Positions 1-10,779 of a DNA stretch of 27,344 nt are shown piece by piece. The notes under the pieces are model-generated. The model saw only the letters and a program-made list of their open reading frames with translations. It was not told where the DNA came from and made no database searches. The stretch covers positions 1 through 27,344 of the forward strand of contig MPUH01000978.1 in assembly GCA_001970955.1 (NCBI GenBank). Reading direction: 5' to 3'. Every line of letters begins with the position of its first letter. The stretch's first letter is position 1. The translations under genes were made by a program, and so were the position numbers. Origin of the DNA: Stentor coeruleus. Lineage: Eukaryota > Ciliophora > Heterotrichea > Heterotrichida > Stentoridae.

Positions 1-789
1 ATATAGGGGCATCTGGAAGTAGATTCAATGCAACATCGCAATTGTCAGTAACTGGAATAGTCATTCCATTATCTGAATATGCTGAAAAAACAAATTTCAA
101 AGGAGTTTTTATACTAACTGGCTAAATAAACCTTACAAAGGTATTAAAAAACTCTATTTTATCATAAGAAATTTCTGGGATATTTATAATTACACCATCA
201 ATATATGAATAATGTTCGTATGTAAAGTAAAAAATCAAACGTTTTTCTCCTGATTTATAAAATATAANAAAATCAAACGTTTTTCTCCTGATTTATAAAA
301 TATAATAGATGTTGTATTTTTGGTATAATCAATCTTGTAGTAAAATATTTCTTTGTTTATCAAGTATACTAAAGTCAAATTTGCTCCAAGGGAGTGACTA
401 TATTGAAATTCAATCTGATTATAAGTAGTCACATAAGTGTCTTTTGGTGTTATACTTATAAGATCATTAGATACTTGTTCGCAGCTTTTAGTAATAGTTT
501 CATATATTTCGCACCCATCACATGATAAAACTAAAGAATAATCATTTTTGTATGCGAATAAAAAATCTACTATAAAAGTTCCTGTGAAAAGGAGTATAGG
601 TGATGAATATGCATAAGTCATAGGATTGAAGTCAACATACAATTGCTTTTGAACTTTTACTATTTCTAGATTCTCATCAACAAGTGTAATATTTAACCTT
701 GATGATCCATCCGCTTGGCTAACAAATGAAACTTTAGTAAAAGTTAGCAAGGCAGATATTTTGCATATCAAGAATACGAATAAATACAT
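1..789 (-). CDS. N-terminus of REJ/GPS polycystin-like membrane protein (partial, gap-disrupted)
   Basis: The reading runs leftward from ATG at 789 and leaves the window at 1. The first residues (MYLFVFLICKISALLTF) look like a cleaved signal peptide, so the protein should enter the secretory pathway. The ATG is preferred over an upstream in-frame TTG at 852. Exon 1 is 137-789, a 15-nt intron lies at 122-136, and exon 2 is 1-121. The N at 268 sits between two 37-bp copies of the same sequence; counting one copy restores an open frame across the gap, so the apparent stop at 235 is an assembly artefact. After the intron the protein reads PVSIKTPLKFVFSAYS, matching IISIKTPLKLLFSAYT in the gene at the right edge, with the intron at the same codon boundary. 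The two are therefore paralogues. The REJ, GPS and membrane parts expected from that paralogue would lie outside this window. Confidence 0.8.
122..136 (-). other. 15-nt intron in left REJ/GPS paralogue
   Basis: On the coding strand this reads GTAAGGTTTATTTAG, phase 0. Removing it joins ...FFNTF to PVSIKTPLK..., which matches the paralogue at 27137-27151. If retained, it gives an in-frame TAG. Confidence 0.88.
231..305. repeat. Contig-overlap duplication around the N at 268
   Basis: Positions 231-267 and 269-305 are identical 37-bp copies separated by one N. Collapsing them to one copy restores the reading frame of the gene that spans them. This is best read as unmerged overlapping contig ends, not a biological repeat. 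Confidence 0.85.
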
Positions 790-2235
790 TATAAAGTGTG
801 ATAATTTTAGTCTTAGATTTCTTGAGAAAATGGTGCTAACTGAAATAAACAATTCTGAATCATAAAATGTTTTTTATTTTCGCACTACAAGTCAGGATTC
901 GAAAATCTGATGCAAACTCAAGATTAGTTTAAGAATTGTGTTACTTTTTTACATAATTTTAAAGAGCCGATTGAAGTTTTATATAAATTTAGTATGGTAG
1001 CCCTGAAAACTAATTTTTTTTTAGTTTATTTTTCTCTAGGTTTAGTTTTTATAAACTTTCATTAAAATCGTAAATTAGCTAAGGGATACTACACTTGGTC
1101 TTTGATTCTTGTACTGCATACAACTAGTTCTTTTTTTTTAAGTATTTGTAAATAATCTTACAGTGATGCATAGATTTTCTATTGTTGTACACCAAGTTTT
1201 AAATTATTAATTTTTATATGTGAAGGAAATTCTGTGTTTGATTTGGTATTTTTCACAATATTCCAAAATAAGGGCAACTTTTCCTATTTTTAGTCTAACT
1301 TTGAGAATTTTTCACTATAAATATTAAATTAATCATCATAAACTTATTCAGGGAATGCATTTTATCATCTTATTAGCGTATCTAGAATTACTTAGTTTAT
1401 CAAATACTTAAACTATGGAAAAATACACCTAATAATATCGATTTTTATCCAAATGGTAGTCAAAATCTAAAATTTAAATAACTTTAATTTCATCATATTC
1501 ATAGTTTTGATTTTTTTTAAAGGACTAACTAATTTATAAGAGGTTTTAATAACAAACCATATGAGGTCTGCACAATATAAGTTTTTCTCAAATAATTTGC
1601 TGTCAAAGTAAAATTCGAAATATTCGAAAATTTATTTGATATAGATCGTAAACCTTTTTATCTCTTTGAAACTAATCAAATTTAATTGAATTTATTACTT
1701 TTACAAAATTTTCAGCCTTAGCGCATATTATCAAAGAAATATTTATAAGATGGAATATTTATAATTATTTACCTTATTATATGTAGTTCATTAGGTTTTA
1801 CAATATTATACACTAAGCTTTTTCCTGTAATTAAATGAAAAAGTTGTAATTTTATGAAGTGAATACTAATAAATATATATTTTTATGAGAATATGCATAA
1901 TACTAATAACTTATTCATATTTTTGCTGTATCTCACTTTTTCCAACTAAGCCTTCCTTTTGTTATAGTAATCTCCCTTGCCTACTATTATAAAACACTAA
2001 ACATTATGATAGGTTTTCTATCAAGCCATACCCCATATCTTATAATTATTCCATATCCAAGAATATCATTTTCTATATATCATAAAATAATCAAAATATT
2101 AATAAAATCCTATATACTTCAATATAAATATAACTTCTATTATACACCCTATCATCAAACTAGCCTTTATCATAAATATTTTATATAAAGCAAAAAAAAT
2201 ATTATATTCATTTAATCTGAATTCAATTACAATTT
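790..2235. other. Intergenic, AT-rich
   Basis: I see no convincing gene. The right part (about 1930-2235) is C-rich on the plus strand, which is the G-rich downstream flank of the minus-strand ARF-like gene. The short open frame at 2006-2188 is a by-product of that composition. No tRNA-like clover-leaf or repeat was recognised. Confidence 0.5.
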
Positions 2236-2787
2236 CTACCTAGCATCATTATCCTTATTCTTAATAGCTTTATTTATCCATTCCAATCCTTCAATAATCC
2301 CATAACCAGTTATTACACAAGAGCTCTGAACACGACAACTTTTTTCATTACTCTGTATCCCAAGTCTATCAGCTATTTCACCAGCAGACATAGAATTTAT
2401 AATATCTTGTTTATTTGCATATATTAATAATGGTAATAAACGTAATTTCTCATTATATATAAATCTCTGTAGCTCTTCACGTGCATAATTAATTCTTGAT
2501 CTATCATTGGAATCAACTAAAAAAATAATCCCTTCAGCATTTTCATAAAATTGATTGTATAAAGAACTTCTATCACTAAGGCCTATATCCCATGATATTA
2601 TTGATAATTTGTGATTCTGTGCAGTTTCATATGTTAAGCCTATTGTTAGAAATGAGGTATTGACTTCACTTAGTCTTAATGTGTAAAGTAATGTCGTTTT
2701 TCCTGATGCATCTAAACCGATCATTATGAGTCTTTTTGGATTGGATTTAGAGATTTTTTGGAGAGTTTTTGAGTAGGCTTGTCCCAT
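2236..2787 (-). CDS. Divergent ARF-family small GTPase (copy A)
   Basis: The 183-residue protein has the size and order of an ARF GTPase. Met-Gly at the start fits N-myristoylation and membrane attachment. The P-loop is GLDASGKT (24-31), switch I has TIG (48-50), WDIG is at 66-69, VDSNDR at 91-96, and the guanine-specificity motif NKQD at 125-128. Residue numbers coincide with ARF1, so positions can be compared directly. The usual WDxGGQ is WDIGLS: Gly70 is Leu and the catalytic Gln71 is Ser, and one residue is missing just after. Canonical ARFs switch vesicle-coat recruitment or ciliary and Golgi traffic by GTP hydrolysis; without Gln71 this one probably hydrolyses GTP poorly, which is inference. 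Its neighbour at 3515-4078 is a clear tandem paralogue. An ARF-like (Arl) identity is possible; I cannot place it in a named subfamily. Confidence 0.93.
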   Translation of the reverse strand: MGQAYSKTLQKISKSNPKRLIMIGLDASGKTTLLYTLRLSEVNTSFLTIGLTYETAQNHKLSIISWDIGLSDRSSLYNQFYENAEGIIFLVDSNDRSRINYAREELQRFIYNEKLRLLPLLIYANKQDIINSMSAGEIADRLGIQSNEKSCRVQSSCVITGYGIIEGLEWINKAIKNKDNDAR

Positions 2788-3514
2788 TATGAAGTTGTAT
2801 ATAAGTAATAATAAGCTTTATTATATTTAGGAGTAATTTTACTGAAGGCCAGACCTGTTTTTATTGATGGTTTTTAACTTTTTAAAATATTTTGTATAGG
2901 ATTTTAGGGCTGATATGATATTTTATTATGGTTATAATTACGTAGACGATGTTTATAAGATAAAGTTTGAATTATTTTGAGCTCTTGTGTTTGTGTGTTT
3001 TTAAATACAACTTTAAGATGCTATTAACTGAGTATAATTATATAATAATATCACATAAGATAAAAGGTTGAAGATGTTTTGTGATATCAAAGAATCTCAA
3101 CTGTATTACTTCTTGCTATAATCAACAAACAATTATATTCTTTAAAAAAGATACATATTTTAATGGATAACTATTAAAGATATGAAGTTTACAATTTTCC
3201 AATAATTTCCATAAACTTGTGAAATATGCTGAATAAAATTGAATACTTCAGCCACCTTCAGCACCAAAAGAGTACCAAACTTTTACTAAAGAATTCTTCA
3301 ATATCATAATAATCACAAAAAAAGTGATTCAATTTTCTAATTACCCCTAAAAAAAGGAAAACCATAGCAACTTCAAATAAAATATTAATAAAGTAAAACA
3401 AAATTATCATAAAAATCAAAAATTCATTCATCATGAGCTTTAAAAATTTCTTAATAAAAATTACATAAAAAATATTACATCTAATCTTATCTTAAAAAAA
3501 TTTATTAATTCCCA
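2788..3514. other. Spacer between the two ARF-like genes
   Basis: About 730 bp of AT-rich DNA. The left part is G-rich on plus (upstream flank of copy A) and the right part is C-rich on plus (downstream flank of copy B). No gene, relic or repeat was recognised. Confidence 0.5.
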
Positions 3515-4078
3515 CTACAGATTTTTAGTAAATTTATCCTTATCATTATCCTGAATAATTTTAAGTATCCATTCTAATCCTTCAAATATCCCAAAACCAT
3601 CTATCGCACTAGATCCTTGAACATAACAATTTTTTTCATTATTTTTTACCCCAAGTTTATCAGCTACTTCACCAACAGACATAGCTGTTATAATATCTTG
3701 TTTATTAGCATAAATCAACAAAGGTAAATCATATAATTTCTCATCATAAATAAGTTTTTGTAAATCCTCACGAGCTTGACTAATCCTATTTCTATCATTT
3801 GAATCAACTACAAAAATAATTCCTTCAGCATTATCGTAAAATTGATTATATAAAGGTCTTTTATCACTAAATCCTAAATCCCATATAGTCATTGATAATC
3901 TAGGATTTTCAATAGTCTCATAAAGAAAACCTATACATAATATTGAAACAATAATTTCGCCTAGATCTAATTTACTGAGAATTGTTGTTTTTCCTGCTGA
4001 GTCTAAACCTAACATTATAAGTCTTTTTGCATTGGATGAAGGAATTTTTTGAAGAGTTTTTGAGATAGTTTGTCCCAT
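3515..4078 (-). CDS. Divergent ARF-family small GTPase (copy B)
   Basis: The 187-residue protein starts at the ATG for MGQTISK; an 11-residue upstream extension would need a GTG start and would destroy the Gly2 myristoylation signal that copy A shares. The P-loop is GLDSAGKT (24-31), WDLG is at 66-69, VDSNDR at 91-96 and NKQD at 125-128. Like copy A it lacks the catalytic Gln71 (Ser) and Gly70 (Phe), and has a one-residue deletion in switch II (SDKRPLYNQFY). In addition, switch-I Thr48, the Mg2+-contacting Thr in ARF1, is Cys. It still keeps the RPL of the ARF switch II that copy A has lost. The two copies share most of their sequence and the same altered switch II, so they duplicated after that change. 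GTP binding looks possible; cycling is doubtful. Confidence 0.93.
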   Translation of the reverse strand: MGQTISKTLQKIPSSNAKRLIMLGLDSAGKTTILSKLDLGEIIVSILCIGFLYETIENPRLSMTIWDLGFSDKRPLYNQFYDNAEGIIFVVDSNDRNRISQAREDLQKLIYDEKLYDLPLLIYANKQDIITAMSVGEVADKLGVKNNEKNCYVQGSSAIDGFGIFEGLEWILKIIQDNDKDKFTKNL

Positions 4079-5792
4079 TTTTGCAATAGTAATTTGTTTG
4101 TATAGAATCACTTATGAGAAAAATTACTAAGGTTTTTTTGTTGTTAAGCTTGATTTTATATTTTTTTAGATTGTAGATGATGTGCTGATATAAGATTTAA
4201 CATCACTGCATATTTCGTCAATACTTCATTTTATTTAACCTTTATAAAAAACTTGTAAAATCTAGTTATAATTATTTTATATTTTAAAGCAAGGCTATGA
4301 CCTTCTCATATGATACCAAAGCGGAAAAAAATCATTAGATTTCTGAAAAATAAATCGCAATTAAAAAAAATCTTAAAAGTAATTATGGACTTTATCTTGA
4401 AAGCCATAAGATTCAAGTATAAAATTATCCACTTTTTCATTTATCGTTAAGCCTAGCGATTAGATTATCTTTTCTTTTATTATCTTACTTTAAAGCATAT
4501 TTAATATTCTCAATATGAAATTTAGCCTTATATTTAAAGCCTAGCATGCATTTTCTGATGCATTTTTTTGTATAAAATATACATATTATCCTATATAATT
4601 TCATATCACCCATAAAAACTAAAAAATCTCATTTCTTCTTTGTTTATTTACACATCTTTCAGAATTAAATCTTTTCTCACATGTAAAAAATTCTTTACAC
4701 AAAATCTTCGATATTTTCCAAAAATCATACACTAAAAATTTCCTACTAATACTTATCTACTAGTATTTCAACTATCTTCAAAAGCTACAACATACAAATT
4801 TATAGTACATCCTTTATACTTTATACTTTTTACTATCTGTTTTCACAATTGAACAATTTTTGAAAATCTTTTCTCACTCTTCATAAAATGATCATCAAAT
4901 GTTTATTTAAGTTTTCACAATTGAACAATTTTTGAAAATCTTTTCTCACTCTTCATAAAATGATCATCAAATGTTTATTTAATCATTCTCAAGTCAAAAC
5001 TATCTTCTAAATAAATCTCTCATACTAAGAATCAATCTTTACAAAAATACATACATTCATTAGATTTAATCTTTATTCCTTCTAAAAATCACCCTTTCCA
5101 TATAATTTATTATAACAAATAATTTGTAACACTAAATCCTATCAACCTCATTAAAAGCCTAAAACCTCAAATCAAGTTTTTTATTACAAAACTAATTTAC
5201 ATAACTTCTTTTATATCCCAAACATATTTTTTCTTTAACACTAAGCATTTAACAAATTTATCAAACCAAAATCAAAATTAAGATACTTATCATAAACAAA
5301 AGCTCATCAAAAATTAAATCCCAATATCAGATTCATAAGAAAAAATCAATCCTAATAGAAATAAAAAAATGACTAGAATCAAAGCATATTTTCCCAATCA
5401 ACCCCATAACTACTTTACCTATTATAAAAATTAGAATGTAAAAGAAATGGAATCAATTTTCAAATCCCCTTTAATTCCCTAGTCTAAACTTTACTTCTAT
5501 AAACATTTTCACCAGCCCATATTTGTCCAAATACTATTCCTTAACACTTTTTCTCTCATCCTTATATAAAAAATTTATCAACTTCTCGATTACTTTTATT
5601 ATAAAGCCCTAAATTTATAAGATATATTATGATCATAAATAATAAATCTAAGAGTTTATAATACTATATATCTTTATAGAGACGATATAAATGCATCTAA
5701 GGATTTAAGGGAAAAATATCTTAATCATATTCTCTAGTCGAAAAAAAATTTAAATAGAAAATGGGCTTTTACTGGATGATATTTGATAATAA
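4079..5792. other. Long intergenic region upstream of the DYRK gene
   Basis: About 1.7 kb without a recognisable gene. The right two thirds are A/C/T-rich and G-poor on plus, the composition seen upstream of the other plus-strand genes. It contains the perfect 72-bp tandem duplication at 4839-4982. Confidence 0.5.
4839..4982. repeat. Perfect 2 x 72-bp tandem duplication
   Basis: 4839-4910 and 4911-4982 are identical. There is no N between them, so it is either a recent real tandem duplication or a contig overlap joined without a gap character. Confidence 0.9.
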
Positions 5793-7148
5793 ATGAATAT
5801 CAAACCAAATGCTTTCTTTACTAAAAGCCGTGGTGATAATTTATCAGCTTCAGGAGGAAAAAAAGCCTTGCGGGCAAGCAGTCTATCAACAGAAAAAAAC
5901 TTAAAAATAGGCATTAACAATGTCTTCACTTACTTTCCATTGGAAACTACAAGAACATCATATCATAGATCAATTAAAGGATTTTTCACTGATGAGTGTA
6001 TCAAAGGAGAAGTTATTGTTGAGTGTTTAACCCCAGAAAAGGTCTTAAAAGAAAATAGTAGCTTGCTTACCGAATACGAGAAAAAAGAAATTTTGAATTA
6101 CCTTGAAATATACTACATTAGCAACAGCACAAAAAAACACAATGGCAAATTCTGTGATGAAAAAGGTTATTATCGAGCATTTGTAGGTGATCAAATATCA
6201 TATCGTTATGAAATCAGTCATTTATTAGGTGATGGGAGCTTTGGTATAGTAGTCAACTGTTTCGATCATAAAACTCAAAACCCAGTTGCAATAAAAATCC
6301 TTCGTAAAGGTAAAAACTTCGAAGAAATCGGGGAACATGAAGTTAAAGTTCTTGATTCAATAGAACGAGATGGGTTTAATGATACAATAATAGACAAAAT
6401 TGATCAGTTTCGTTTCCGAGGGCATTTTTGTATAGTTTTCGAACTTTTAAGTACCGATTTATTCAGTTATTTGAAGAAAAACCAATTCCAAGGCATGAAT
6501 GTTAATGTTTTAAGAAGAATCGCTGTACAGATGCTTATTGGTCTTAAACATATTCATAAAAGTGGATTGATCCATTGTGACCTGAAACCAGAGAATATAT
6601 TATTTAAAGCTATAAATAAATCCAGTATAAAAATCATTGATTTTGGTTCAGCTTGCGAACAATCTAATAAGCTTTTTACTTATATTCAAAGTCGTTATTA
6701 TCGAGCCCCAGAGATTATCCTTGATATGGATTATAATGAAAAAATTGATATATGGAGTTTAGGATGTATTCTTTTTGAGATGTATACTGGGACACCTTTA
6801 TTTGTAGGAAGGGATGAATATGAACAGTTATGTAAAATTGTTGAAGTCATGGGTGAGTTTCCAAGTAAAATGGTTAGGATGAGTAATAGGAGAAGTGAGC
6901 TTTTTGATAATGAAGGGAAACTTGTATGTATAGATGAGAATATGGTTGAGTCTGGAAGCAAAAGGTTGTCATCGATATTAAAAAGTTGTGATAGAGGGTT
7001 TATTGATTTCCTTAGCGAATGTCTGAAACTGGACCCTAAACAGAGGATTGATGCTGAAGAAGCACTTTTACACCCTTGGATTAAAGGCGATAAGATGAAA
7101 AACTCGAGGAGTTTGAGGATTTATAATAAGAGCTCAACTTTTTATTAG
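5793..7148 (+). CDS. DYRK-family protein kinase, DYRK2-like (class II)
   Basis: The 451-residue protein starts at the first ATG of the open frame and ends with TAG. After a basic tail comes an N-terminal region like the DYRK2-class NAPA/DH-box segment (LTPEKVLKENSSLLTEYEKK, then a KKHNG...YYRAFVGDQISYRYE stretch ending near 140). The kinase domain spans about 139-430: glycine loop GDGSFG 146-151, Lys168 in VAIK, probable alphaC Glu183, catalytic HCDLKPEN 261-268, DFG 283-285, activation segment FTYIQSRYYRAPE 295-307, and WSLGCILFEM. DYRKs autophosphorylate the second Tyr of a YxY motif during folding and then act on Ser/Thr; here the first Tyr is Phe295 and the second, Tyr297, is kept. All residues for activity are present. 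DYRKs are an expanded kinase family in Stentor (recalled knowledge). Substrates cannot be told from the sequence. Confidence 0.95.
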   Translation: MNIKPNAFFTKSRGDNLSASGGKKALRASSLSTEKNLKIGINNVFTYFPLETTRTSYHRSIKGFFTDECIKGEVIVECLTPEKVLKENSSLLTEYEKKEILNYLEIYYISNSTKKHNGKFCDEKGYYRAFVGDQISYRYEISHLLGDGSFGIVVNCFDHKTQNPVAIKILRKGKNFEEIGEHEVKVLDSIERDGFNDTIIDKIDQFRFRGHFCIVFELLSTDLFSYLKKNQFQGMNVNVLRRIAVQMLIGLKHIHKSGLIHCDLKPENILFKAINKSSIKIIDFGSACEQSNKLFTYIQSRYYRAPEIILDMDYNEKIDIWSLGCILFEMYTGTPLFVGRDEYEQLCKIVEVMGEFPSKMVRMSNRRSELFDNEGKLVCIDENMVESGSKRLSSILKSCDRGFIDFLSECLKLDPKQRIDAEEALLHPWIKGDKMKNSRSLRIYNKSSTFY

Positions 7149-7984
7149 GATGTTGATATTAATTAAAACTTTGGATAGTTTGTATTTAAAAGGATGATAG
7201 ATAAAGAAGATGTTGGGGTTTAAATATAATGATTTGATAAGGTTTTTATATGGATTTTGATTGTATATTTTAGAGGCTGGGTTGAAAGGATATGAGTTTT
7301 ATGGGATTTTAATGTGAAATAAGGTTTGATGATGATATGATTGTATTTTAGATTTGAGTTATGTTGTAGGTTAGAGGATGATGTAGATAGAGGGATATAT
7401 ATGTATGGAAGATTAGAAAAATAATTGAAGGCTTTTGATTGTTTTGGATTTGAATAAGTTCAAGTTTGTATAAGAGAATTTTGGAAAGTATATTTTTTGA
7501 GTTAAAATAATTAGGTTTGCATGATAAAATTTTATACTGGAGTATGGATATTAGCTTCTTAAATAGAATAGATAGGGAAATTTTATGTTTTTTTAATCAG
7601 AGACAATTAGTTTATTTGTTTACTTAGATACAATAATTTACACTTTAGTATCAAGGTATTGCTTTTCCTATATTTTTTTGTGGGAATATTCTCAGTAAAA
7701 AATTGTTGCTTAGATCTTACGATATGCATGATACTTTTATTTTTCGGATTATTAATAAAATTTCAACATAAATTTTTAAACTAAAATTTAAACTATTTTA
7801 TCTTAAGATTTGTCATATAAATTATCTTCACTTTTTAATTTGTAATTATGTCATTATCTCCTTAATAAAACTTTTCATTAAAAAACTATTTTAATATTCT
7901 ATATTATCTCTATAAAACTAGTAATCTTCCTTTTAATTTAAAAAATCAAATTTTAATTCTCATTTATATCACTAGTCTCTTTAA
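7149..7984. other. Downstream flank of the DYRK gene, G/T-rich then AT-rich
   Basis: From 7149 to about 7560 the plus strand is almost C-free; 7201-7440 holds 64 G and 2 C by hand count. Beyond that, sequence similar to the flank of the 10780-11085 relic begins near 7880 (compare attctatattatctctataa with 10706 onward). No gene was seen. Confidence 0.5.
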
Positions 7985-8440
7985 CCTCTCTAATCACTTC
8001 TATTTTCCAATTTTTATATATAACTATACTCATAATAGTTATAAATACAAATATCGCTAAAAAATATTTTCACTGTTTCGTGTAATATCCTAAAATCTTC
8101 TAGGATTACAAAATATTATTTACAAAAATCATGTCAACACTTTTCAAACATAACCTTAGGAGCTTTTAACTTTCATCTTTATTCATTTTCTTTCTTTTTA
8201 CAATCGATAGATTTTGTTATCCTACTTTTTTATTAAATTATTTTCCTATAATACAACATATTACTGCTTTTTCATAGAATTTTCTTTTCTTTTCTTTTTA
8301 TCTTCAGTTTAGATACACTTATAATTTTCTAAACGAATCAGTGAAATATTCAATATTTTCCTAACCCATTTGCTATATCCTCCTATAAATATAATGCTTT
8401 AATTTACTTTGATTAATACTTTTGCTTTCCAGCTCGATAG
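7985..8440 (-). pseudogene. Decayed copy of the 8669-9730 gene (left relic)
   Basis: Read on the minus strand, broken frames match the C-terminal half of the protein encoded at 8669-9730. One piece (about 8355-8425) gives FIGGYSKWVRKILN against FIRGHNRWIKKILN. Another (about 8110-8138) gives FCK-stop-YF against FCEDYF. A third (about 7990-8107) gives EDFRILHETVKIFFSDICIY against EDCRVLCETINLFCCKDGIY. There are several stops and frameshifts, plus a deletion of roughly 17 codons between the NP and ED motifs. It cannot encode a protein and is a relic of an older duplicate. Confidence 0.8.
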
Positions 8441-8668
8441 TTTTAGTACTTTTTCATCATATTTTTTTTAAAAAAAGTTTTAAAAACAGCAAATCATTCC
8501 AATTCATAACTTTCACATTTATCCTCATCTCATACCAATAACAGTTTATCATAAAAAACCATAATATGCATTCCTTCAAGCAATTATATAAACAAAAATA
8601 TAAAATCCATTCTACAAAAGCATAATAAAATTAAATAAACCATCTAATTTCACTTGTTTTCATAGCAA

Positions 8669-9730
8669 TCATTTTGACGACCCTGCCAGCATCCCAAGCT
8701 TCAAATAAATCTTCAACCTTTTCCATTTTTCTATACAATCACCCGAATGTAAACCATAAATTCCATCCTTACAACAAAATAAATTTATTGTTTCACACAA
8801 TACTCTACAATCTTCAACAGAAAATAAAAAATCAATATACAAACTAAAAGATTCCAATATAACAGGGTTACTAAAATAATCTTCACAAAATTCATTTGAA
8901 TACCCTTTATAATAATTTTCAACCTTTTTAACTTTATCATCACAATTTTTTTTCTTTTGTATCAAAGATGGGTATTTTGTTGTCATACTACTTCCTTCTA
9001 ATATAATCCTATTATCCATTGAAATTATATATTTAACTGAATTTTTATAACATTCCATTTGATTCAAGTCTTTAATTTCAATTTTATTCTTTGTTTTGTT
9101 ATGATAGAATAAAGAATTAAGAATCTTTTTGATCCATCTATTATGGCCTCTTATAAAATTAGCTCTTTCATTTACTTTAATTGCTTTTTTTACTCCATAT
9201 ATTTCATTATTTTTGATTATTTTTTTCTTGAACTCTGATATTATGTTTTTATTTTTTCCGATAAAAACCTGATGAGTGATTTTTTTTGCTTTTTCACTAG
9301 GAAAAATTTTTTTTAGGTCTACATTGAAGCATAGTTCAGAAGATTTATGATAATTTTCTGTAGGCTCTTTAATAATTATAGCTTTTATTTTAGGATCAGA
9401 GATTTCGTTTTCTAAAGAGTTTTTAGTATTTTTTTGGTGATAAGTCTCTACTTTTATATTTTTTACAGGCTTGTATTTTGTATTTGCATGTAATTGCTGA
9501 GTTTTCTGAGAGCTTGAAATTAAATAGTCTATTTTATCATTAGGATAGATTTCATCTGAATAGAGGAAATTTTGATTGCAAAAACTATTTTTTTTTTCAG
9601 TGTTATTTTGTGAAAGTGCCTGAATCAGTATTTTGTTTTCACTTTTAATCTCTATATTCTCAAAATAATCTTCAAAATAGTCTTGAAAATAATCTTCAAA
9701 TGTCCAAGGAGGTGACGGAGATTCATTCAT
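8669..9730 (-). CDS. Unrecognised lineage-specific protein with DYF repeats
   Basis: The 353-residue reading starts at the ATG for MNESPSPPWTF (9730); an in-frame ATG at 9838 would add 36 residues but lies in AT-rich, flank-like sequence. I do not recognise a family. Near the start there is a short repeat, EDYF-QDYF-EDYF-EN (about residues 12-25). The middle is Lys/Asn-rich and low in complexity, with a basic patch VNERANFIRGHNRWIKKIL. The last 75 residues look like a compact domain: EDYFSNPVILESF, YIDFLFSVEDCRVL, CETINLFCCKDGIY, CIEKWKRLKIYLK, with six or more Cys and a His. No signal peptide or membrane span was seen. Both neighbouring relics preserve this C-terminal part best, which suggests it is the conserved unit. 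The gene ends in TGA. Confidence 0.75.
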   Translation of the reverse strand: MNESPSPPWTFEDYFQDYFEDYFENIEIKSENKILIQALSQNNTEKKNSFCNQNFLYSDEIYPNDKIDYLISSSQKTQQLHANTKYKPVKNIKVETYHQKNTKNSLENEISDPKIKAIIIKEPTENYHKSSELCFNVDLKKIFPSEKAKKITHQVFIGKNKNIISEFKKKIIKNNEIYGVKKAIKVNERANFIRGHNRWIKKILNSLFYHNKTKNKIEIKDLNQMECYKNSVKYIISMDNRIILEGSSMTTKYPSLIQKKKNCDDKVKKVENYYKGYSNEFCEDYFSNPVILESFSLYIDFLFSVEDCRVLCETINLFCCKDGIYGLHSGDCIEKWKRLKIYLKLGMLAGSSK

Positions 9731-10779
9731 TCTTATTAGTAATTTATTATTTTTATATAAGGTTGTATGTATTTTGATTTCGAATGCGATGATGATGTTA
9801 ATTTCTTTATATAAGTGAGTTTTAGATGTAATATGCATATATTAAATTTATGTACAGTAATGCATTTATATTATGGTATACATTTTTTTGTTCTTTCATG
9901 TTTTTTATAAGAATGATATGTAAGAGTTTGCTCTCTATAAAATATCATATTATTTTTTCAACGATATCCTCAGAGACTTTATAAAAATATTATTTTTTTT
10001 CTAAGCGAACTGTGTATAGGCATGCATTTTCTGTATAGATAAAGAAAATCAAAGGATGAGTTAATTTTATTTGAGTTAATTTTATTTGAGTCATCAAATA
10101 GTTGTTTTAATCAAAGGGAAATCTTTATTTCAATATACTGAAGGACTTTGATTTAGTCTAGCAAGTGGATGAGAGAAGATTATTGATTATTTCCATATAG
10201 ACAACTTATGATTGAAAGTTTAGATAATTATATAATTAATATGCTTATTATAAAGTATTTGTTATATAAGAAGATTATATTGTTTTTCTTTTTAAGTAGG
10301 AGTCTGTGTTTTACTAGTATATCACTTTTGGTTTTGATGAGAAATAAAAATTTTTTTTCTCGAGAAATTAGATAATTTTAAGGGTTTTTAAAGGCATATG
10401 TTTTATTGTGAAGGGTATCTTTGACTTTTAAAGCGTAAAAGAGTAGTTTGACATGATTTAGAATGCTAAATTCCAAAAAAAATACATAGGATTTAATTAA
10501 CTTAAGTCTTACAAAATCAAGAATTTATGGGCAATTTGATATTAAAAAACATATGAACCAGCTGCTTATACAATAAAAGAACTCAATAATTTGATAACAG
10601 TAATGAATTTACCCCCAGAACTCTTTACTTAGTTGAAATTAAGTAATTACTTGTAAAAAAACTTATAAAATGTAAAATTAAGACAATCTAATAAGAATTT
10701 TCTTGTATAATTCTATATTGTCTCTATAAATTTACTTCTAATTCTAACTTGTTTAGATTATAATAATCTTGAAGTCAAT
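9731..10779. other. Intergenic, AT-rich
   Basis: No gene recognised. It contains a short 15-bp tandem repeat at 10058-10090. Sequence near 10700-10750 resembles the flank near 7900-7950 and probably belongs to the duplicated block that carried the relic copy. Confidence 0.45.
10058..10090. repeat. 15-bp tandem repeat, about 2.2 copies
   Basis: The unit GAGTTAATTTTATTT occurs twice in a row, followed by GAG. Confidence 0.9.

Noticed and set aside
2006..2188. 60-codon plus-strand open frame
   Set aside because: Lies in the C-rich flank of the minus-strand ARF-like gene; low-complexity Ile/Tyr-rich translation with no family resemblance.
4079..4111. N-terminal extension of ARF-like copy B
   Set aside because: Needs a GTG start and would bury the MGQ myristoylation signal shared with copy A.
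9731..9838. Upstream in-frame ATG extending the unknown gene by 36 residues
   Set aside because: The extension is AT-rich and flank-like; the next ATG begins the sequence that looks coding. Not excluded.
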